A stretch of DNA of 8,438 nucleotides, taken from assembly GCA_019309665.1 (NCBI GenBank), contig JAFDFV010000068.1:1-8438 (forward strand), in the 5' to 3' direction. The first letter of the stretch is position 1. Every line of letters begins with the position of its first letter. This DNA comes from Deltaproteobacteria bacterium (GTDB lineage Bacteria > Desulfobacterota > Desulfobacteria > Desulfobacterales > ETH-SRB1). Below the pieces are notes generated by a model. It was not told the DNA's origin and did not search any database. It saw nothing but the letters and a program-made list of their open reading frames with translations. This document shows, one piece after another, positions 6,345-8,438 of this stretch. Position numbers and translations under genes: made by a program.

Positions 6345-6393
6345 TTGGCTTTTCGTGGGCTCAAACTTTAGAATCATAACTTGCGAGAAAAGG

Positions 6394-7047
6394 ATGTCGG
6401 ATCTAAGAACCGGAAGACGAAAATATTACGATATATTCTCTCATGTGTACGACAAGTTTATCCAAATGCATTCTCGCCGGGATGAAAAAGATACACGAGA
6501 TGTACTGGTGGAAATGGCTGAACTCGGTGAAACACCTAATCCTTATATTCTGGATATCTGCTGTGGCACAGGATCTGTCATTTTGGCGTTTGCTAATAAC
6601 TATCCGGCAAGTCTTACCGTTGGATACGATTTTTCCCGCGGGATGTTGCTTAAAACTAGGAAGAAGCCAGGTGCTCAAAAGGTGATATTGATTGAAGGAG
6701 ATGCGATATCGTTGCCGTTTGCAGATGAAAGCTTTGATCTGATTACCTGCTCCCATGCACTGTATGAATTAAAAGGACAGACTCGACAAAACGCTTTGCG
6801 TGAAATGAAGCGGGTCATCCGATCTGCCGGAGTAGTTTTAATCATGGAACATGAGGTGCCTAAACGTCCCCTTATTAAGTTCCTTTTTAACCTCCGGATG
6901 GCGGCCATGGGATCTGCTGACGCCAGAGAATTTGTTAGTAGCGGACTGGCTCCGTTTACCAAAATTTTTTCACACGTTTCGTTTGCCCATTCCCCATCTG
7001 GGAAAAGTAAACTTATTATGTGTCGGAAGCATTTGGTAAAAATGTAG
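6394..7047 (+). CDS. Class I SAM-dependent methyltransferase, UbiE/Methyltransf_11 type
   Basis: 217 residues from the ATG at 6394. The frame stays open up to an ATG at 6223, but that extension would begin inside the IS relic and translates to an unlikely hydrophobic leader. From 6394 the protein begins with the family's usual YYDIFSHVYDKF segment. SAM-binding motif I is ILDICCGTGS (52-61), the acidic tip of strand 2 is in VGYDFS (Asp79), then GDAISLPFADESFDLI (102-117) covers motifs II and III, and REMKRVIRSAGVVLIME (136-152) is the late core. The fold is that of small-molecule methyltransferases such as UbiE/MenG; the substrate cannot be named. Only weak GAG/AAAGG precedes the start. The cyclophilin gene follows after 33 bases, suggesting an operon. 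Confidence 0.85.
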   Translation: MSDLRTGRRKYYDIFSHVYDKFIQMHSRRDEKDTRDVLVEMAELGETPNPYILDICCGTGSVILAFANNYPASLTVGYDFSRGMLLKTRKKPGAQKVILIEGDAISLPFADESFDLITCSHALYELKGQTRQNALREMKRVIRSAGVVLIMEHEVPKRPLIKFLFNLRMAAMGSADAREFVSSGLAPFTKIFSHVSFAHSPSGKSKLIMCRKHLVKM

Positions 7048-7080
7048 AATAAACTCAATATACAAGAAAGGAAAAATATC

Positions 7081-7566
7081 ATGGCGATAAAAAAGTGGGC
7101 TACTCCACCGGAAATGCAGATCGACCCGGAAAAAAATTACCAGGCAGTCGTAGAAACCGACAAGGGAAACATAGAACTTGAGCTCTATCCCCAATACGCA
7201 CCCAAAACGGTCAACAACTTTGTCTTCCTGGCAAGGGAAGGTTTCTATGATGGGGTATCGTTTCACCGGGTGATCAGCGATTTTATGATCCAGGGCGGAG
7301 ATCCGACGGGTACCGGAAGTGGAGGCCCAGGGTATCAGTTTGAAGACGAAGTAGAAGGAAATCCGCTGAAGCACGAGACATGTGTGATCTCGATGGCAAA
7401 CGCCGGGCCAAACACAAACGGAAGCCAGTTCTTCATTACGCATTCGCCGCAGCCTCACTTGAACGGCAATCATACGGTGTTCGGAAAAGTAATTGTGGGA
7501 CAGGAGATCGTTGACGCAATCCGCCAGGATGATCGGATGGTCAAAGTGGAGGTCAAAGAAATATAG
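7081..7566 (+). CDS. Cyclophilin-type peptidyl-prolyl cis-trans isomerase
   Basis: A 161-residue single-domain cyclophilin, normal length, with no signal peptide, so probably cytosolic. It catalyses cis-trans isomerisation of Xaa-Pro bonds. The active-site blocks are FHRVISDFMIQGGDPTGTG (Arg63, Phe68, Gln71, equivalent to Arg55, Phe60 and Gln63 of human cyclophilin A), ISMANAGPNTNGSQFFIT (103-120) and PHLNGNHTVFGKV. The cyclosporin-contacting Trp is His126 here, while Leu127 and His131 are kept, so activity is expected with poor cyclosporin sensitivity. AAGGA at 7068-7072 lies 8 bases before the ATG. It is probably co-transcribed with the methyltransferase. A 106-bp inverted-repeat element begins 36 bases after its stop. 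Confidence 0.94.
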   Translation: MAIKKWATPPEMQIDPEKNYQAVVETDKGNIELELYPQYAPKTVNNFVFLAREGFYDGVSFHRVISDFMIQGGDPTGTGSGGPGYQFEDEVEGNPLKHETCVISMANAGPNTNGSQFFITHSPQPHLNGNHTVFGKVIVGQEIVDAIRQDDRMVKVEVKEI

Positions 7567-7602
7567 AACGAGTTTTGAATTCGCTTCGGCAACTGGGACA
7601 AA

Positions 7603-7708
7603 TATAGACTTTCAGATAAATAATTTCACAAGGATAGAAGGAGGAAGGCGTATTAGTTATACGTCGACGACTGATAACGCAGTGAAATTATTTATCTGAA
7701 AGTCTATA
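7603..7708. repeat. 106-bp element with perfect 27-bp inverted arms
   Basis: The arm at 7603-7629 (TATAGACTTTCAGATAAAT... ending in TTTCAC) is the exact reverse complement of 7682-7708. The 52-base interior contains a purine-rich GGAGGAAGG and a second, imperfect dyad centred on CGTCGACG. The match stops sharply at both ends. There is no coding content and no T tract, so it is not a standard terminator. It looks like a miniature inverted-repeat element, or a strong RNA hairpin: the right arm ends 4 bases before the GGAGG of the formate dehydrogenase gene. Eighteen bases of the arm recur alone at 3953-3970. Confidence 0.85.
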
Positions 7709-7710
7709 GA

Positions 7711-7722
7711 AAGGAGGTAGAT
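7711..7722 (+). promoter_or_regulatory. Strong ribosome binding site of the formate dehydrogenase gene
   Basis: AAGGAGGT (7711-7718) is a near-perfect Shine-Dalgarno, 4 bases before ATG 7723 and 10 before ATG 7729. Both starts give the same Tat signal frame. Confidence 0.75.
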
Positions 7723-8438
7723 ATGCATATGAAGGTAACGCGCAGAAAATTTATCCAAATTTCCGGCGCGGCTGCGGCTGGACTTGCTGCTGTGCAGTGG
7801 GATGCGGGGCGATTGTGCATACCAGCAAAAAAGGCGACGGTCGTGTCATCAACATCGAGGGTGATCCTGACCATGTGATAAATCGTGGGACCCTGTGCAG
7901 CAAAGGAGCCGGACTTTCCGGATTGATCGAAAATGAAAATCGCCTCCTTGAGCCCATGTACCGGGCGCCTTACTCTAATGAGTGGAAGCAGGTATCATGG
8001 GATTGGGCGCTAAGCGAAATTGCCAAACGCGTCAAAAAGACCCGTGATGCCGATTTTACCAAAAAAGATGCCAAAGGTCAGATAGTTAACCGGACGACCG
8101 CCATTGCCTCGGTTGGAAGCGCTGCCATGGACAACGAAGAGTGCTGGATCTATCAGGCATTAATGCGCTCTCTTGGGCTTGTCTATATCGAACATCAGGC
8201 CCGTATCTGACATAGCGCAACTGTCGCGGCTCTGGCAGAGTCGTTCGGACGTGGCGCAATGACTAATCACTGGATTGATCTTAGAAACAGTGACTGCATA
8301 CTGATTATGGGCAGTAATGCTGCGGAGAACCATCCCATATCATTCAAGTATGTTACAGAAGCACAAAGAAATGGGGCAAAAGTTATTAATGTTGACCCCA
8401 GATTTACCAGAACATCCTCAAGGGCGGATATCTATACT
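7723..8438 (+). CDS. fdhA: Selenocysteine formate dehydrogenase catalytic subunit, frame-broken near the start, C-terminus off window
   Basis: The gene begins with a twin-arginine signal (VTRRKFIQISGAAAAGLAA) in the frame of ATG 7723. That frame then yields nonsense and stops near 7878. The enzyme body is in the -1 frame: CAVGCGAIVHTSKKGDG, then INIEGDPDHVINRGTLCSKG, giving three of the four cysteines of the N-terminal [4Fe-4S] site (CxxCxxxC...C). The expected first Cys and roughly 25-30 linker residues are missing, so the junction at about 7776-7792 looks like a deletion. The body runs to TGA 8208-8210 in the context HQARI-U-HSATVAALAESFGRGAMTNHW, exactly where Sec sits in FdnG/FdhF-type formate dehydrogenases, and stays open to 8438. 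The active enzyme binds the molybdenum or tungsten pterin cofactor, is exported by Tat and oxidises formate. The full protein should be near 1000 residues, so most is outside the window. Confidence 0.85.
8208..8210 (+). other. UGA selenocysteine codon
   Basis: The TGA is flanked in one frame by formate dehydrogenase sequence: HQARI before and HSATVAAL after, with the His directly following as in known Sec-containing enzymes. The open frame continues 76 codons to the window end. A true stop would truncate the protein before the catalytic residue. Confidence 0.92.
8211..8240 (+). promoter_or_regulatory. Probable bacterial SECIS hairpin
   Basis: Directly after the UGA, CTGTC (8221-8225) pairs with GGCAG (8234-8238) around the loop GCGGCTCT, with one G-U pair. 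The loop contains CTCT at about the same distance from UGA as the SelB-binding loop (AGUCU/GGUCU) of E. coli fdnG and fdhF. Folding was judged by eye only. Confidence 0.55.

Larger units (their letters stand above)
5760..6393. other. 634-base gene-free gap filled with mobile-element debris
   Basis: The gap separates divergent genes. From left to right it holds the histidine kinase leader, including a 6-bp TTTGCT/AGCAAA inverted repeat (5773-5807) and a purine-rich run on the minus strand (about 5821-5840); the imperfect palindrome 5843-6004; an AT-rich spacer; the transposase relic and IS end (6086-6258); and a possible promoter for the methyltransferase (6316-6344). I see no intact gene in it. 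Confidence 0.6.

Noticed and set aside
6403..6756. Minus-strand open frame of 117 codons opposite the methyltransferase
   Set aside because: A shadow of the SAM-binding core, with no recognisable protein pattern.
6970..7473. 167-codon minus-strand open frame across the cyclophilin gene
   Set aside because: It is antisense to a gene with clear cyclophilin motifs and shows no domain or export signal of its own.
7797..8210. Independent 137-codon protein starting at GTG 7797 and ending at TGA 8210
   Set aside because: The frame begins mid-motif (CAVGCG) and the TGA is the selenocysteine position. It is an internal piece of formate dehydrogenase.

Overview
The window reads as a piece of an anaerobic deltaproteobacterial (Desulfobacterota-like) genome. 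This is inferred from three things: a selenocysteine-type, Tat-exported formate dehydrogenase, an IS1380-type transposase relic of a form I associate with that group, and a secreted CsgG/FlgO-like protein carrying an Asp/Cys-rich calcium-repeat tail next to a PEGA-domain serine/threonine kinase. No tRNA, rRNA or CRISPR array is visible.

Layout. Positions 1-2640 are read leftward. They hold the start of a secreted CsgG/FlgO-like protein (cut by the window edge), a complete membrane Ser/Thr kinase with a periplasmic PEGA domain, and just upstream of the kinase the wreck of its partner PP2C phosphatase. Positions 2834-3908 are read rightward: a HAD-family phosphatase, a doubtful small secreted ORF, and a dodecin. 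A 7-TM sensor histidine kinase (4044-5759) lies in the opposite orientation, convergent with dodecin. Positions 5760-6393 form a 634-base gap built largely of mobile-element debris: a roughly 162-bp imperfect palindrome and the 5' end of an IS1380-type element. From 6394 a methyltransferase and a cyclophilin-type prolyl isomerase form a tight rightward pair. They are followed by a 106-bp element with perfect 27-bp inverted arms, whose right end lies directly before the ribosome binding site of a formate dehydrogenase catalytic subunit. That gene runs off the window.

The formate dehydrogenase has two reading-frame events of different kinds. The in-frame UGA at 8208-8210 is almost certainly a selenocysteine codon. 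By contrast, the join between the Tat signal and the iron-sulfur motif near 7776-7792 is a real frame break, with an apparent loss of coding sequence that includes the first cluster cysteine.

The most notable signals are the paired deletion-type lesions (PP2C and formate dehydrogenase), the perfect inverted-repeat element with a solitary 18-bp arm copy 3.7 kb away, and the palindrome plus IS relic between the histidine kinase and the methyltransferase. I see no clearly new multi-gene defence or biosynthetic system.
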